The notes: generated by a model not told the origin, from the letters alone. Numbered from the stretch's first letter, positions 1-7,788 are shown. The stretch is DNA of 15,585 bases from an uncultured Parabacteroides sp. (GCA_934725305.1 CAKVBA010000062.1:1-15585); one strand, 5' to 3'. Numbers and translations are program-made.

Positions 1-19
1 TATTACTAAGTTTTAACCG

Positions 20-62
20 AGTCAACTTACTTTATTGATAAGACATTTAGTAGTCAACTAAA
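20..62. repeat. Direct repeat AGTCAACT (two copies) with a small inverted repeat
   Basis: AGTCAACT occurs at 20-27 and again at 52-59, 32 bases apart (start to start). The second copy overlaps a 6-bp inverted repeat, TTTAGT (46-51) and ACTAAA (57-62), with a 5-base loop. Such paired short sites can be protein-binding sites for a neighbouring gene, but in AT-rich DNA of this length chance is a real alternative. Confidence 0.35.
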
Positions 63-119
63 AACGTTAACATACATTGCGCCAATCGTCATGAGAGAAA
101 AGTTAAGAACCGAGGTGTT

Positions 120-174
120 GTTTTAACGCCGTTAAAATAGCGTTTTAATACTGTTAAAATACTGTTTTAACGAA
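120..174. repeat. Five in-phase 11-bp repeats, consensus GTTWWAAyrcy
   Basis: Five consecutive units of exactly 11 bases are present: GTTTTAACGCC (120-130), GTTAAAATAGC (131-141), GTTTTAATACT (142-152), GTTAAAATACT (153-163) and GTTTTAACGAA (164-174). Units alternate between a GTTTTAA and a GTTAAAA core. Because TTTTAAC and GTTAAAA are reverse complements, the array is also rich in inverted repeats, for example CGTTAAAA at 130-137 with TTTTAACG at 165-172. One 11-bp unit is about one helical turn, so every A/T-tract faces the same side of the DNA. A further isolated GTTTTAACCGA lies at 10-20. The function is unknown; a binding array for a regulator or a bent upstream element is possible. Confidence 0.75.
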
Positions 175-182
175 ATTATAAA

Positions 183-216
183 GCCGAGACAGAGGGAAGG
201 TTCCTTTTGTCTCGGC
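183..216 (+). terminator. Strong 15-bp hairpin, probably a plus-strand terminator or RNA 3' end
   Basis: GCCGAGACA (183-191) pairs perfectly with TGTCTCGGC (208-216). Read as plus-strand RNA the stem continues inward through 192-197 and 202-207 with two G·U pairs, leaving a four-base AGGT loop. On the minus strand the same positions are A·C mismatches, so the plus strand folds better. The plus-side tail (AATTTAAGTG) has no clean U run, whereas the minus side is followed by TTTATAATTT, so a minus-strand terminator cannot be excluded. It may end a transcript entering from the left of the window. Confidence 0.5.
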
Positions 217-261
217 AATTTAAGTGTTGCCTAACAGCAGCAAGTCCCGAGTAAGCCAGTA

Positions 262-295
262 CGCACATCGGCTCGAATAGTGCGGTAAAACGCAC
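262..295. other. Competing short stems (CGCAC / GTGCG / CGCAC)
   Basis: One GTGCG (280-284) lies between two copies of CGCAC (262-266 and 291-295). It can pair with either but not both, giving two mutually exclusive 5-bp stems. The surrounding bases 244-274 also contain nested complementary stretches (CGA/TCG and GCC/GGC). This resembles the switching core of a leader or small RNA, but the stems are short and no known riboswitch family was recognised. Confidence 0.2.
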
Positions 296-314
296 AAACC
301 ATCCAAGCGCAAAA

Positions 315-352
315 CAGGCTGTAACCACCGAAAAACCGGTAATTACAGCCTG
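315..352 (-). terminator. Rho-independent terminator of ppdK
   Basis: CAGGCTGTAA (315-324) and TTACAGCCTG (343-352) form a perfect 10-bp stem, extended inward by ACCG/CGGT. In minus-strand RNA the two positions between the outer and inner stems become U·G pairs, giving about 16 continuous pairs, while on the plus strand they are A/C mismatches. The minus-strand tail reads TTTTGCGC. The hairpin lies about 34 bases after the ppdK stop codon. Confidence 0.78.
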
Positions 353-385
353 ATAATGCTATAATATGATAATTCTAACTAGGAA

Positions 386-3106
386 TTATTCCTCAATAGC
401 AGCTTGGGCGGCAGCGATACGAGCGATAGGCACACGGAACGGAGAACATGATACATAGTTCAAACCTACCTTATGGCAGAACTTAACAGATGAAGGTTCA
501 CCACCATGTTCACCACAGATACCACACTTCAAGTCCGGACGGATAGCACGACCCTTTTCAGTAGCCATACGAACCAACTGACCAACACCCTTCTGGTCCA
601 ATACCTGGAAAGGATCGACCTTCAAGATCTTCTTTTCCAAATAAACCGGCAAGAATGAAGCGATATCGTCACGTGAATAGCCAAATGTCATCTGAGTCAA
701 GTCGTTTGTACCGAATGAGAAGAACTCAGCAGCTGAAGCGATGCGGTTTGCAGTCAAAGCAGCACGCGGGATCTCAATCATTGTACCTACCTTGAAGTCG
801 ATGCTATCACCCATTTCTTCGAACAGAGCAGCAGCAGTAGCACGGATTACCTTTTCCTGTTCCTTGAACTCGTAAAGGATACCTGTCAACGGAACCATGA
901 TTTCAGGCTTAGTTTCTACGCCCTCTTTCTTTAATTCCAAAGCAGCACCCAAGATAGCGCGAGTCTGCATTTCAGTAATTTCGGGATATGTATTACCCAA
1001 ACGGCAACCGCGGTGGCCCAACATCGGGTTGTGTTCGCAAAGAGCTTCAACACGCTGCTGGATATATTTTACAGAAACGCCCATAGTTACAGCCATTTCT
1101 TCCTGACCCTTCTGATCGTGCGGTACGAACTCATGCAAAGGCGGATCCAACAGACGAACAGTCACAGGACAACCGGCCATTGCGCGGAAAATACCTTTGA
1201 AGTCCTCCTGCTGATACGGAAGAATCTTAGCCAATGCCTTTTTGCGACCTTCTGCGTCTTCCGACAAGATCATTTCACGCATAGCCTTGATCTTTTCACC
1301 TTCGAAGAACATATGCTCTGTACGACACAGACCGATACCAGCTGCACCAAAGCTACGTGCAATAGCAGCATCGTGTGGAGTATCAGCATTAGTACGAACC
1401 TGCAACTTAGTATATTTATCACACAATGTCATCAACTCAGCGAAGTCGCCAGACAATTCTGCTGCCTTAGTGTCAACCTTGCCTACATACACTTCACCGG
1501 TTGTACCATTGATAGAGATGTAATCTCCTTCTTTCAATTTAACACCGTCAACGGTAACAGTTCTCTTCTTATAGTCGATATCCAAAGCACCTGCACCAGA
1601 AACACAACATTTACCCATACCACGAGCAACAACAGCAGCATGTGATGTCATACCACCACGAGCGGTCAAGATACCTTCAGCAACTGTCATACCAGCCAAG
1701 TCTTCAGGAGATGTTTCGATACGAACCATTACCACCTTCTTGTTGTCGGCATGCCACTTAGCAGCATCTTCTGCAAAGAATACAATCTGACCGGTAGCAG
1801 CACCCGGAGAAGCCGGAAGACCTCTTACCCATACTTTGGCACGGGCCAAAGCCTTCTTATCGAATACCGGGTGAAGCAATTCGTCCAACTTATTCGGTTC
1901 GATGCGGCTCAAAGCAGTCTTTTCGTCGATTACACCTTCGTGCAACAGATCCATTGCAATCTTAACCATAGCGGCACCTGTACGCTTACCGTTACGAGTC
2001 TGCAAGAACCACAATTTACCTTCCTGTACGGTAAATTCCATATCCTGCATATCACGATAGTGATTTTCCAGCTTAGTCTGCAATTCATCCAACTGCTTGT
2101 AGATTTCCGGCATAGCCTCTTCCATTGAAGGGTATTTCTCTACACGTTCTTCTTCAGAGATACCTGCACGTTCTGCCCAACGCTGAGAACCGATCTTAGT
2201 GATCTGTTGCGGTGTGCGGATACCAGCCACAACGTCTTCACCCTGTGCATTGATCAAATATTCACCGTTGAACAAGTTCTCGCCGTTACCAGCGTCACGA
2301 GAGAAGCAAACACCTGTTGCAGATGTATCACCCATGTTACCAAATACCATGGCCTGAACGCTGACAGCTGTACCCCATTCTGCAGGAATACCTTCCATCT
2401 TACGATAAAGGATAGCACGTTCGTTCATCCAGCTATTGAATACAGCACAGATAGCACCCCACAACTGTTCGTAAGCGTTTGTCGGGAAATCCTGACCAGT
2501 CTGAGCTTTTACTGCTGCCTTGAATTTAGCAACCAATGTCTTCAAATCTTCAACGTCCAACTCGTTGTCCAACTTAACGCCCTTAGCCTCTTTAACCTCT
2601 TCAATGATAGCTTCGAACGGGTCGATATCTTCCTTGTTGGTCGGCTTCATACCCAAAACAACGTCGCCATACATCTGTACGAAACGGCGGTATGAGTCCC
2701 AAGCAAAACGAGGATTATTTGTCTTACGAGCCAAACCTTCTACTACATAATCGTTCAAACCTAAGTTAAGGATTGTATCCATCATACCCGGCATAGATGC
2801 ACGTGCACCAGAACGAACAGAAACCAATAGAGGATTTTCGATGTCTCCGAACTTAGAGTTCATCAACTCTTCAACATTAGCAATAGCTTTTTCAACGTCA
2901 GCTCTCAGTAATTCAACGACTTTGTTTTTGCCTAATTCATAATACTCTGAGCAAACTTCAGTAGTAATTGTGAATCCCGGAGGAACTGGTACTCCAATCA
3001 AATTCATTTCAGCGAGGTTAGCACCTTTTCCACCCAGCAGATTTCTCATGTCTGCCTTACCTTCGGCCTTTCCATTACCGAACGTATAAACTCTCTTTTT
3101 TTCCAT
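386..3106 (-). CDS. ppdK: Pyruvate, phosphate dikinase
   Basis: A cytosolic enzyme of 906 residues that interconverts pyruvate + ATP + phosphate with PEP + AMP + pyrophosphate, linking glycolysis and gluconeogenesis. The N-terminal ATP-grasp domain (about 1-390) opens with the glycine-rich GGKGANLAEM (25-34) and carries SVRSGARASMPGMMDT (96-111). The phosphohistidine domain has GGMTSHAAV (484-492) with His489 as phosphate carrier; Thr487, two residues before it, is the position phosphorylated by the PPDK regulatory protein in known enzymes. The C-terminal PEP/pyruvate barrel has GTNDLTQ (799-805) and CGICGEHGG (861-869) with Cys864 as acid/base. Length is typical and all key residues are present. 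It stands alone, divergent from rlmD, with its own terminator. The ATG at 3106 begins the conserved MEKKRVYTFGNGKAEG region. No gene for the regulatory protein is in the window. Confidence 0.98.
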   Translation of the reverse strand: MEKKRVYTFGNGKAEGKADMRNLLGGKGANLAEMNLIGVPVPPGFTITTEVCSEYYELGKNKVVELLRADVEKAIANVEELMNSKFGDIENPLLVSVRSGARASMPGMMDTILNLGLNDYVVEGLARKTNNPRFAWDSYRRFVQMYGDVVLGMKPTNKEDIDPFEAIIEEVKEAKGVKLDNELDVEDLKTLVAKFKAAVKAQTGQDFPTNAYEQLWGAICAVFNSWMNERAILYRKMEGIPAEWGTAVSVQAMVFGNMGDTSATGVCFSRDAGNGENLFNGEYLINAQGEDVVAGIRTPQQITKIGSQRWAERAGISEEERVEKYPSMEEAMPEIYKQLDELQTKLENHYRDMQDMEFTVQEGKLWFLQTRNGKRTGAAMVKIAMDLLHEGVIDEKTALSRIEPNKLDELLHPVFDKKALARAKVWVRGLPASPGAATGQIVFFAEDAAKWHADNKKVVMVRIETSPEDLAGMTVAEGILTARGGMTSHAAVVARGMGKCCVSGAGALDIDYKKRTVTVDGVKLKEGDYISINGTTGEVYVGKVDTKAAELSGDFAELMTLCDKYTKLQVRTNADTPHDAAIARSFGAAGIGLCRTEHMFFEGEKIKAMREMILSEDAEGRKKALAKILPYQQEDFKGIFRAMAGCPVTVRLLDPPLHEFVPHDQKGQEEMAVTMGVSVKYIQQRVEALCEHNPMLGHRGCRLGNTYPEITEMQTRAILGAALELKKEGVETKPEIMVPLTGILYEFKEQEKVIRATAAALFEEMGDSIDFKVGTMIEIPRAALTANRIASAAEFFSFGTNDLTQMTFGYSRDDIASFLPVYLEKKILKVDPFQVLDQKGVGQLVRMATEKGRAIRPDLKCGICGEHGGEPSSVKFCHKVGLNYVSCSPFRVPIARIAAAQAAIEE

Positions 3107-3167
3107 ATATTGATTAGTATAGTAAGAATTTAGATCCTAGTTTTGCATACTGAACATTACAATACTG

Positions 3168-3175
3168 CAAAGATA
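3168..3175 (-). promoter_or_regulatory. Putative -7 box of ppdK (TATCTTTG)
   Basis: On the minus strand this reads TATCTTTG, matching the Bacteroidetes -7 consensus TAnnTTTG. It lies about 62 bases before the ppdK start. No convincing TTTG was seen about 20 bases further upstream, so the call rests on the -7 element alone. Confidence 0.55.
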
Positions 3176-3261
3176 TGGAGTATTCTTGGATTATGGACTA
3201 CTTATAGTTAATTTTTTTTATATGTTTTATAACAAGAGCACTATAATCATAAGGAGTTTTC

Positions 3262-3269
3262 TATCTTTG
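3262..3269 (+). promoter_or_regulatory. Putative -7 box of the rlmD cluster (TATCTTTG)
   Basis: TATCTTTG matches the Bacteroidetes -7 consensus. Transcription would begin around 3276, leaving a leader of roughly 20 bases before the TTG start at 3298. A matching -33 TTTG is not evident. It is the mirror of the ppdK -7 box, so the divergent promoters lie about 90 bp apart. Confidence 0.55.
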
Positions 3270-3297
3270 TGGCATTATTCTTAAATTCACATAAACA

Positions 3298-4716
3298 TTG
3301 GCACGAAATAAAAAACCGTTACCTATACTGGAAAAGGTAACAATTACAGATGTCGCTGCAGAAGGAAAAGCGATAGCAAAAGTTAATGACATGGTTGTTT
3401 TTATCCCTTTTGTTGCCCCGGGCGATGTAGTGGACATTCAACTGACACGTAAGAAAAACAGTTATGCCGAAGGTAAACCTGTGTTCTTCCATTCATACTC
3501 ACCCAACCGTACCGAGCCGTTTTGTGAACACTTCGGTGTGTGTGGTGGATGTAAATGGCAACACTTGCCCTACGAAGAGCAGCTTAAATATAAACATAAA
3601 CAGGTGATTGATAACCTGACTCGTATCGGCAAGGTAGAGATGGAAGAAGTGCTTCCTATCATGGGTTCGGAGCGCACTACTTTCTATCGCAACAAGTTGG
3701 AATTCACCTTCTCCAACAAGAAGTGGCTGACCGAAGAAGAGGTAAAATCGGGCGCTACTTTCGATTGCATGAATGGCGTGGGCTTCCATATTCCGGGCAT
3801 GTTTGACAAGGTGCTCGACATTCACAAATGTTGGCTGCAAAACGACATCTCAAACCGCATCCGCCTTTGTATCAAAGATTATTGCTTATCACACGAGGGT
3901 TATCCTTTCTTTGACCTGCGTAATCAGGAGGGTTTCGTTCGCACCTTAATGATCCGTACGGCTTCAACAGGCGATCTGATGGTGGTGATCTGCTTCTATC
4001 ATGAAGATGTAAAACACCGCGAAGCTCTGATGGCGCATGTGGCCGAACAATTCCCCGAAATCACCTCATTGATGTATGTAATCAATAATAAATGTAACGA
4101 CACTATCACCGACCAGGAGATTTTGGTATTCAAGGGTAAAGATCATATCATCGAAGAGATGGAAGGTTTGAAGTTCAAAGTGGGTCCGAAGTCGTTTTAT
4201 CAGACCAACAGCGAGCAGGCTTATAATTTATATAAGGTAGCACGCGACTTTGCCGGACTGACCGGAAACGAGATGGTATATGACCTTTATACAGGTACCG
4301 GAACCATCGCCAACTTTGTGTCGCGCAAGGCTCGCAAGGTGATTGGTATCGAATATGTACCCGAGGCTATTGAAGATGCAAAGGTAAACTCTGCATTGAA
4401 TCAGATTGAAAACACACTGTTCTATGCCGGCGATATGAAAGATTTGCTGACTCAAGATTTCATCAACCAGCATGGTCGCCCCGATGTGATTATCACCGAT
4501 CCTCCACGTGCAGGCATGCACGATGATGTAATCAAGACTATCTTGTTTGCCGAACCCAAACGTATTGTTTATGTGAGCTGTAATCCGGCCACACAGGCAC
4601 GCGATTTGAATCTGCTCTCAGAAAAGTACCGTGTAAAGAAAGTTCAGCCGGTAGATATGTTTCCTCACACACATCATGTAGAGAACGTTGTGCTCTTGGA
4701 AAAGAGAGAGAATTAA
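3298..4716 (+). CDS. rlmD: 23S rRNA (uracil-C5)-methyltransferase, RlmD/RumA family
   Basis: A 472-residue SAM-dependent enzyme that methylates C5 of a 23S rRNA uridine (U1939 in E. coli for RlmD). The N-terminal TRAM domain spans about 8-66. Cys76, Cys82, Cys85 (in CEHFGVCGGC) and Cys178 (HKCW) are placed as the [4Fe-4S] ligands. The SAM site is DLYTGTGT (329-336), followed by DPPRAGM (401-407), the nucleophile Cys428 in VSCNPATQ, and Glu462 in HHVENV as the likely base. The start is TTG: an in-frame stop lies two codons upstream and the next ATG (residue 32) would delete half the TRAM domain. It is first in a tight cluster with the transglycosylase gene 7 bases downstream. The subfamily is inferred; RlmCD- or TrmA-type specificity cannot be excluded from sequence alone. 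Confidence 0.93.
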   Translation: MARNKKPLPILEKVTITDVAAEGKAIAKVNDMVVFIPFVAPGDVVDIQLTRKKNSYAEGKPVFFHSYSPNRTEPFCEHFGVCGGCKWQHLPYEEQLKYKHKQVIDNLTRIGKVEMEEVLPIMGSERTTFYRNKLEFTFSNKKWLTEEEVKSGATFDCMNGVGFHIPGMFDKVLDIHKCWLQNDISNRIRLCIKDYCLSHEGYPFFDLRNQEGFVRTLMIRTASTGDLMVVICFYHEDVKHREALMAHVAEQFPEITSLMYVINNKCNDTITDQEILVFKGKDHIIEEMEGLKFKVGPKSFYQTNSEQAYNLYKVARDFAGLTGNEMVYDLYTGTGTIANFVSRKARKVIGIEYVPEAIEDAKVNSALNQIENTLFYAGDMKDLLTQDFINQHGRPDVIITDPPRAGMHDDVIKTILFAEPKRIVYVSCNPATQARDLNLLSEKYRVKKVQPVDMFPHTHHVENVVLLEKREN

Positions 4717-4723
4717 TCAGATC

Positions 4724-6130
4724 ATGAATATAAAGCCCTTCTTCACATTCTTGTGTATAACCAGCCTGCTGCTATATGGATGTAAGCAAAACACACGGCA
4801 GACTGGAGCTGACACCCTATCAGATACGGTTGTGTATATGGACATGCCACAGCTGATGCAACAAGGTGTGTTGAGGGCTGTTACGCTCTATAGCTCCACC
4901 TCTTATTTCCAATATAAGATGCAGCCCATGGGTTATGAATATGAGCTGATCAAGGATTTTGCCCGCGTGTCGGGACTAAAATTGGAGATGAAGGTGGCGC
5001 AAAACAGCAAGCAGCTGATCAAAATGCTGGAAAGTGGCGAAGCTGATGTGGTGGCCTTCCCTATTCCTCTTAATAACGAGCTGAAGCAAAAGTTGATCTA
5101 TTGTGGTCATCCCGACATCTCAAGCCAAGTGCTTGTGCAACGTGTCAATAAGGGTGAAAAACCGCTGAAAGATGTAACACAACTGATTGGTAAGAAGGTG
5201 TATGTGAAGCCCGGTACCAAATATTCCGAGCGACTAAAGAACCTGAATGAAGAGTTGGGCGGTGGAATCCAGATTGAGCTGGTGCTGGTCGATTCCATTA
5301 CGACGGAAGATCTGATTGAAAAGGTTTCATTAGGCGAAATTGATTACACGATCAGCGACGACAACATTGCCCGACTCAACAAGACTTATTATTGGAATCT
5401 GAACGTAAACATGAAAGTGAGCTTCATGCAACGCTCTTCGTGGGTGGTGCGCAACAATAGCCCACAACTGGCCGAAGCTATTGAGGCGTGGGCATCCGAC
5501 AAAGCTGGTAAGCGCATCTACAAAGCTGCGGTGAAACGCTACTTTGAGTTAAGCAAAGAGCCTGTTTATGCCGACATTCCACCGATAAAGAACGGACATA
5601 TCTCTCCCTATGATGCTCTGTTCAAGAAACATGCACAGAATACTCCATGGGATTGGCGCCTGCTGGCTTCTATCGCCTATCAGGAGTCTCATTTTGATCC
5701 AAGACAAGTTTCATGGGCTGGAGCTGAAGGATTGATGGGAATCATGCCTAACACCGCCAAGGCTTTAGGTGTGACGCCACATGAGCTGAAAGATCCGGGA
5801 ACCTGCATCCGCACAGGCATTAAATGCCTCGACCGCTTTTACAAGGGCTTCAGCAAAGTGACCGATCCGAATGAAAAGCTGAAGTTTACCTTGGCTTCGT
5901 ATAATGCCGGCATCGGACATATCTATGATGCACAACGGTTGGCACAAAAATATGGCAAAGATCCCTATCGGTGGGACAACCATGTGGCGGAATATGTACG
6001 CCTGAAAAATGATCCGGAGTTTTATAATGACACGGTCTGTAAGCATGGCTACTTGCGTGGATCCGAAACTTTTACCTATGTTGAAGAGGTGTTGGAGCGA
6101 TACCGGTATTACAAAGAAAAGACGAAATAA
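4724..6130 (+). CDS. mltF: Lipoprotein lytic transglycosylase, MltF-like
   Basis: The 468-residue product has the two-part architecture of MltF: a type-3 solute-binding domain (about 45-275) fused to a soluble-lytic-transglycosylase domain (about 290-460). MltF cleaves peptidoglycan glycan strands, forming 1,6-anhydroMurNAc ends. The signal is a lipoprotein type, with a hydrophobic stretch and the lipobox LLYGC, Cys20 being the lipidated residue. The catalytic glutamate is Glu321 in AYQESHFD, followed by GLMGIMPNTAKALG (336-349) and ASYNAGIGHI (391-400). After Cys20 comes KQNT with no acidic patch, so the Bacteroidetes surface-export signal is absent and a periplasm-facing location is likely. 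A longer in-frame start at 4688 overlaps rlmD and adds a non-signal leader; ATG 4724 is preferred because the signal peptide begins there. The SDR gene follows after 5 bases. Confidence 0.92.
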   Translation: MNIKPFFTFLCITSLLLYGCKQNTRQTGADTLSDTVVYMDMPQLMQQGVLRAVTLYSSTSYFQYKMQPMGYEYELIKDFARVSGLKLEMKVAQNSKQLIKMLESGEADVVAFPIPLNNELKQKLIYCGHPDISSQVLVQRVNKGEKPLKDVTQLIGKKVYVKPGTKYSERLKNLNEELGGGIQIELVLVDSITTEDLIEKVSLGEIDYTISDDNIARLNKTYYWNLNVNMKVSFMQRSSWVVRNNSPQLAEAIEAWASDKAGKRIYKAAVKRYFELSKEPVYADIPPIKNGHISPYDALFKKHAQNTPWDWRLLASIAYQESHFDPRQVSWAGAEGLMGIMPNTAKALGVTPHELKDPGTCIRTGIKCLDRFYKGFSKVTDPNEKLKFTLASYNAGIGHIYDAQRLAQKYGKDPYRWDNHVAEYVRLKNDPEFYNDTVCKHGYLRGSETFTYVEEVLERYRYYKEKTK

Positions 6131-6135
6131 TCCTC

Positions 6136-6870
6136 ATGGAAAATAAAAATCGGATAGTGATTGTGGGCGCCACATCGGGCATCGGTTATGAAGTGGCAAA
6201 GTTGTTTTGCCAACAAGATTGGCATGTGGCAATTGCCGGCCGACGAGCAGATCGATTAGAGGCTTTCCGCAAAGAGATCTGTGCCCAAGTGGTAACGGAA
6301 ACTATTGATGTCACACAACCGGATGCACCGGAAAGATTGCAACGGCTGATCAATAAGTTGGGCGGTATGGATCTGTTTCTGCTAAGTTCGGGCATTGGCA
6401 GTCAAAACCGTCAGTTAGAGGCATCGATTGAGCTGGCCACCGTCGATACCAATGTGAAAGGTTTCACTCAAATGGTCGATTATGCCTGGAGCTACTTCAA
6501 GGAGCAAGGTGGCGGACACATCGCCGTGATCAGTTCGATAGCCGGCACCAAGGGTTTGGGAGCAGCTCCCTCCTATTCGGCAAGCAAACGTTTCCAAAAC
6601 ATCTATATCGAATCCTTGAGTCAGTTGGCCCGAATGCAAAAGCTGCCTATCACTTTCACCGACATCCGCCCGGGATTTGTCAAGACCGACCTGCTAAAAA
6701 GCGATCATTATCCTCTGCTGATGCAACCCGACAAGGTGGCTCGGCAAATTGTGTCTGCACTCATGAAGCGGAAAAGATGTGTCATCATCGATTGGCGATA
6801 CCGACTTCTTGTATTCTTCTGGCGTCTGCTTCCATCGGCTTTATGGGAACGATTACCCATACATAACTAA
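6136..6870 (+). CDS. Short-chain dehydrogenase/reductase (SDR) of unknown substrate
   Basis: A 244-residue classical SDR with a Rossmann fold. The cofactor loop is GATSGIG (11-17), followed by AGRRADR (34-40), which suggests NADP(H) preference because of the arginines. The usual NNAG is replaced by LSSGIG (83-88). The catalytic residues are Ser134 (ISSIAG), Tyr147 and Lys151 (YSASK), with RPGFVKTD (178-185) after them. The tail 222-240 is rich in Leu, Phe and Trp and may touch the membrane. It starts 5 bases after the MltF-like gene and is probably cotranscribed with it and rlmD, but the neighbours do not reveal the substrate. The replacement of NNAG and the hydrophobic tail resemble uncharacterised SDRs common in Bacteroidetes. 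A specific name would be a guess. Confidence 0.9.
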   Translation: MENKNRIVIVGATSGIGYEVAKLFCQQDWHVAIAGRRADRLEAFRKEICAQVVTETIDVTQPDAPERLQRLINKLGGMDLFLLSSGIGSQNRQLEASIELATVDTNVKGFTQMVDYAWSYFKEQGGGHIAVISSIAGTKGLGAAPSYSASKRFQNIYIESLSQLARMQKLPITFTDIRPGFVKTDLLKSDHYPLLMQPDKVARQIVSALMKRKRCVIIDWRYRLLVFFWRLLPSALWERLPIHN

Positions 6871-6892
6871 TCAAAGATATACATTTGTTCTA

Positions 6893-6923
6893 TTTCATAG
6901 GAATATTATAATGTGTACCTTTG
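6893..6923 (+). promoter_or_regulatory. panB promoter (TTTC-N19-TACCTTTG)
   Basis: TACCTTTG at 6916-6923 matches the -7 consensus and TTTC at 6893-6896 sits 19 bases upstream as a near -33 box. The start of transcription should fall near 6930, before the ATG at 6952. A second -7-like sequence, TACATTTG, lies at 6880-6887. This promoter overlaps the GTG at 6913 and so argues against using it as the start of PanB. Confidence 0.65.
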
Positions 6924-6951
6924 CGCCCGAATATTGTTAAACACATATATC

Positions 6952-7779
6952 ATGTCAGTAGCAAAAAGAGATATTGAAGATAACAGAAAGGTGACCACTC
7001 GCCGCCTGGTTGAGATGAAACAACGTGGAGAAAAGATTTCTATGTTGACGGCTTATGACTATTCAATGGCTACATTGATTGACCAAGCCGGGATGGATGT
7101 GATACTGGTGGGCGACTCTGCCTCAAACGTAATGGCGGGTAACGTAACGACCTTGCCTATCACACTGGATCAGATGATTTACCATGGAAAGTCGGTCATG
7201 AAAGCCGTGAAGCGTGCATTGGTGGTTGTGGATCTTCCTTTCGGAACCTATCAGGGCAACTCAAAAGAGGCTTTGTCATCGGCTATCCGTGTGATGAAGG
7301 AGACTCATGCCGATTGTATCAAGCTGGAAGGTGGTTCTGAGATTAAAGAATCAATCGAACGCATCTTGTGTGCCGGCATTCCTGTGATGGGCCACTTGGG
7401 ACTTACCCCTCAGTCGATCAACAAATTCGGCACATACACCGTGCGTGCAAAAGAGGAAGCCGAAGCACAGAAGCTGATTGATGATGCTCATCTGTTGGAA
7501 GAGATTGGTTGCTTTGCCATTGTGTTGGAAAAGATTCCGGCCGCTCTAGCCACACGTGTTGCATCGGAATTGACTATTCCGGTAATCGGTATCGGTGCCG
7601 GTGGCGGTGTGGATGGCCAAGTATTGGTTATGCATGATATGTTGGGCATTACGCAGGGCTTTTCTCCCCGCTTCTTACGCCGCTATGCCAATCTGGCCGA
7701 AGTGATTACTCATGCCGTACAATCATATATCGAGGACGTAAAGACAAGCGACTTCCCTAACGAAAAGGAACAATACTAA
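6952..7779 (+). CDS. panB: 3-methyl-2-oxobutanoate hydroxymethyltransferase
   Basis: The first committed step of pantothenate (vitamin B5, CoA precursor) synthesis: 5,10-methylene-THF + 2-oxoisovalerate gives ketopantoate. It is cytosolic. The 275 residues form the PanB barrel with metal/substrate residues Asp55 (VGDSAS), Asp94 (VDLPFGTY) and Glu126 (KLEGG), the catalytic-type Glu193 (VLEKIPA), HLGLTPQS (148-155) and [14 protein letters not shown] (213-226). The ATG at 6952 gives the family's usual length; an in-frame GTG at 6913 would add 13 residues but lies inside the promoter. It has its own promoter 81 bases after the SDR gene and faces udk. panC and panD are not in the window, so the pathway is not clustered here. 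Confidence 0.96.
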   Translation: MSVAKRDIEDNRKVTTRRLVEMKQRGEKISMLTAYDYSMATLIDQAGMDVILVGDSASNVMAGNVTTLPITLDQMIYHGKSVMKAVKRALVVVDLPFGTYQGNSKEALSSAIRVMKETHADCIKLEGGSEIKESIERILCAGIPVMGHLGLTPQSINKFGTYTVRAKEEAEAQKLIDDAHLLEEIGCFAIVLEKIPAALATRVASELTIPVIGIGAGGGVDGQVLVMHDMLGITQGFSPRFLRRYANLAEVITHAVQSYIEDVKTSDFPNEKEQY

Positions 7780-7788
7780 GTGATAGTG

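Larger units (their letters stand above)
1..385. other. Left intergenic region without a supported gene
   Basis: No reading frame here has both a plausible start and recognisable protein content. The region is AT-rich up to about base 180 and more GC-balanced and structured from 183 to 352. It holds an 8-bp direct repeat, an array of five 11-bp units, a long hairpin, a pair of competing short stems and the ppdK terminator; each is listed separately. No clear TAnnTTTG promoter motif was seen on either strand. It probably separates ppdK from an unseen gene to the left of the window. Confidence 0.7.

Noticed and set aside
10..126. Open stretch of 38 codons on the plus strand ending at TAA 124-126
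   Set aside because: The only ATG is at 91, giving 11 residues; no start signal, no recognisable protein, and its stop falls in the 11-bp repeat array.
268..285. GGCTCGAAT resembling a tRNA T-loop
   Set aside because: No flanking 5-bp T-stem, acceptor stem or anticodon arm can be built around it.
1013..1645. Long plus-strand frames opposite ppdK
   Set aside because: Shadow of the strongly conserved ppdK coding strand; composition is Ser/Thr/Cys/His-rich with no domain.
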